DNA from: Gulosibacter chungangensis
GTDB lineage: Bacteria > Actinomycetota > Actinomycetes > Actinomycetales > Microbacteriaceae
Reading direction: 5' to 3'
Assembly (NCBI RefSeq): GCF_008831155.1
Contig: NZ_WBKB01000002.1
Location: forward strand, 372,001 to 436,000
Length of the DNA: 64,000 bases
A program made the position numbers and the translations under genes. Of the stretch, positions 62,382-64,000 are shown piece after piece (within the stretch, counting starts at the first letter, position 1; every line of letters begins with the position of its first letter). The notes under the pieces are model-generated. The model worked only from the letters and a program-made list of their open reading frames with translations, was not told the DNA's origin and searched no databases.

Positions 62382-63248
62382 GTGATCGAACGAAAAGCAC
62401 GTAAGCCCAAGGTTCAGACTGTTCTTGAAGTGATCCGTCGTGAGCAACTCACCCCGCACATGGTGCGCCTCTATATCGGTGGCGAGAACTTTGCGGCGTT
62501 TAACGCCAACGCCTTCACCGATCCCTACATCAAGATTTTTTTCGTAAAGCCCGAGCTCGGTCTTGAGCCGCCTTATAACGTGCAGGAGTTGCGCGAAACC
62601 CTGGCCCCCGAGGACCTGCCGGTGACCCGTACCTACACGGTTCGCGAAGTGAACGCCGAAGAGGAGTGGATCTCGGTGGACTTCGTTGTCCACGGCGAAG
62701 CCGGCCTGGCAGCACCGTGGGCAGCAACTGCCGAGCCCGGTGAACGCGTGGTGTTTGCGGGGCCCGGCGGTGGCTACGCTCCCGATGCCAGTGCGGACTG
62801 GCACCTGCTTGTCGGTGACGAATCGGCCCTACCAGCAATCGCTTCGTCGATTGAGGCGATGACGCCGGAAGCTCAGGGTATCGCGCTGATCGAGGTTGGC
62901 GGCGAGGAGGATGAGCAGTCCATTACCGCGCCCGCAGGAATCGAGATTCGCTGGGTGCACCGTGGCGATGAAGAAGCTGGCACCTCGAACGTCCTCGTTG
63001 AGGCTGTCCGGAATCTGGAGTGGCGCGCGGGCCGTGTGCAGGTATTTGCGCACGGCGAGCGCGAAGCCATCAAGAAACTGCGCGATGTTTTCTTCAAGCA
63101 GCACGAACTCGAGCGCAAGCAGGTCTCGATCTCGGGCTACTGGGCCTACGGTCGCGTCGAAGACGAATTCCAGGCAGAGAAACGCACCCCGATTGGACAG
63201 ATCCTGCCGCCGGAGGAGACCGCTGAGGTCACAGCGTCCACTCGGTAA
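62382..63248 (+). CDS. Siderophore-interacting protein (FAD-dependent ferric-siderophore reductase, ViuB-like)
   Basis: 288 aa. FAD-binding RTYTVREV (about 87), VVFAGPGGGYAPD and HLLVGDESALPAIASSIE (about 143) are typical of the SIP family. The C-terminal NAD(P)H-binding part has the SGYWAYGR motif. It reduces ferric siderophores in the cytoplasm to release iron. GTG at 62382 behind AAGGAGACTC; a longer start at 62346 is less likely. A candidate iron box upstream fits control by iron. Confidence 0.92.
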   Translation: MIERKARKPKVQTVLEVIRREQLTPHMVRLYIGGENFAAFNANAFTDPYIKIFFVKPELGLEPPYNVQELRETLAPEDLPVTRTYTVREVNAEEEWISVDFVVHGEAGLAAPWAATAEPGERVVFAGPGGGYAPDASADWHLLVGDESALPAIASSIEAMTPEAQGIALIEVGGEEDEQSITAPAGIEIRWVHRGDEEAGTSNVLVEAVRNLEWRAGRVQVFAHGEREAIKKLRDVFFKQHELERKQVSISGYWAYGRVEDEFQAEKRTPIGQILPPEETAEVTASTR

Positions 63249-63279
63249 AAGTCGGATGCTCAGCGCAGGACTAGGATGA

Positions 63280-63311
63280 GGGGGTTCGTCGGCACGTTCC
63301 GACGGGCCCCC
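63280..63311 (+). terminator. Probable hairpin terminator after the siderophore-interacting protein gene
   Basis: GGGGG-TT-CGTCGG / CCGACG-GG-CCCCC (one two-base mismatch), 6-base loop. Confidence 0.5.
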
Positions 63312-63370
63312 GATTGCTCCCGGATTCCTTACGGGACCCTTTCGGGACAGAAATCCGATCAGGAGCAGGC

Positions 63371-64000
63371 ATGCGTTCCGCAATCTTTGACGCGATGGCT
63401 GGCTATAGGGAGCTGCCGAAAATCGCGGGACTACCGCAACTCATCCTGGCGATCTTCGCTCGGATTCCGGCGGCTATGGTCCCGCTTGGTGCCATGGTCG
63501 CGTTCACCGAATCAACCGGTTCCATCGCCACCGGTGGGCTCGCTACCGGGTTCGTATCCATCGCCACCGCGATATTCTCTCCGCTCATCGGCCGCTGGGT
63601 GGATCATTATGGGCAGCGCAGGGTCTTGTCCCTCGTGGCACCCGTCAACGCCATTGCCCTGGTCGCACTCTACTTAGCCGCCTGCATCCGCCTTGACGGT
63701 CCCCTCCTGTTCGCAATCTGCGCGGTGACCGGTGCTTCGATGATTCCGATTGGTTCTTTCACGAGGGCTCGCTGGAGCACGATCGCGAATAATCCGCGTG
63801 ATCTTGGGACGGCGTTTTCGTATGAGTCGACCGTGGATGAACTGGTCTTTGTCTTGGGCCCAGCCTTTGTGGGTGTAGCTTCAGCTGCTGCGATGTCGGC
63901 AGCACCACTTGCGGTTGCTGCCGGATTGGTGATCTTGGCCACCGTGCCATTCGCACTGACCTCACCGAAACAGGTACATCCCACCGCCAGCATCGAAATC
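63371..64000 (+). CDS. MFS transporter, N-terminal part (cut by window edge)
   Basis: 210 codons without stop to the right edge. About six hydrophobic segments are visible: IAGLPQLILAIFARIPAAMV, LATGFVSIATAIFSPLIGRW, VLSLVAPVNAIALVALYL and so on. The MFS loop motif is GRWVDHYGQRRVLSL. Substrate unknown. AGGAGCAGGC lies before the ATG. Confidence 0.8.
   Translation, partial: MRSAIFDAMAGYRELPKIAGLPQLILAIFARIPAAMVPLGAMVAFTESTGSIATGGLATGFVSIATAIFSPLIGRWVDHYGQRRVLSLVAPVNAIALVALYLAACIRLDGPLLFAICAVTGASMIPIGSFTRARWSTIANNPRDLGTAFSYESTVDELVFVLGPAFVGVASAAAMSAAPLAVAAGLVILATVPFALTSPKQVHPTASIEI

Overview
The window looks like a chromosomal segment of a high-G+C actinobacterium, most likely family Microbacteriaceae. 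The grounds are the content and order of the housekeeping genes (glnE between two glutamine synthetase genes, a PucR-type regulator followed by fabD-fabH-acpP-fabF, homodimeric AceE, polyphosphate glucokinase, PAC2, DUF3145, DUF4191 and DUF4031 families), a type A RNase P RNA, and many leaderless starts in which a TANNNT -10 box sits 6-9 bases before ATG or GTG. No phage, insertion sequence or CRISPR array was seen. Both ends cut genes (a glycerophosphodiester phosphodiesterase on the left, an MFS transporter on the right).

Layout. 1-10 kb: mixed small genes (SDR oxidoreductase, SRPBCC protein, OafA-type acyltransferase, M50 peptidase, DUF4031-HD fusion, a 47 % lysine histone-like protein, HtrA protease, CDF metal exporter, HAD hydrolase). 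10-19 kb: a type IIA topoisomerase B subunit, then a five-gene block of alanine racemase-like AlrA and AlrB, an ATP-grasp ligase, a diaminobutyrate-type aminotransferase and a CofE-like ligase, then the primary sigma factor. 19-31 kb: MFS, PAC2, leucyl aminopeptidase, E3 and E2 of the 2-oxoacid dehydrogenases, a phenol-hydroxylase-like flavoprotein, a pseudokinase-like membrane protein, DUF4191 and RDD proteins. 31-43 kb: nitrogen block glnA-glnE-glnA2, panB, a SPOR-like protein, map, ppgK, rnpB, a zinc-ribbon-family protein, Nif3, a PH-domain protein, apt. 43-48 kb: a GTPase with a small partner, Nudix, SDR, a frameshifted regulator, tRNA-Val, peroxiredoxin. 48-56 kb: aceE, fasR and the FAS-II operon, which together carry pyruvate to acetyl-CoA to fatty acids. 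56-64 kb: DUF3145, glycogen phosphorylase, tRNA-Met, dapL-lysA (lysine synthesis) and a siderophore-interacting protein.

The most interesting part is 12.2-17.2 kb. AlrA has kept the catalytic tyrosine and Met-Asp region of the alanine racemase C-terminal domain but has lost the PLP lysine (now Arg) and most of the barrel. AlrB has kept the barrel, PLP lysine and PLP-contacting arginine but has lost the tyrosine segment. In alanine racemases these residues meet across the dimer interface, so the overlapping gene pair predicts an obligate heterodimer with one active site. Its neighbours could make L-2,4-diaminobutyrate (EctB-like) and form two amide bonds (ATP-grasp, CofE-like). I infer a module for D-diaminobutyrate or a similar D-diamino acid in the group B peptidoglycan typical of Microbacteriaceae. 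The substrate is not shown by the sequence.
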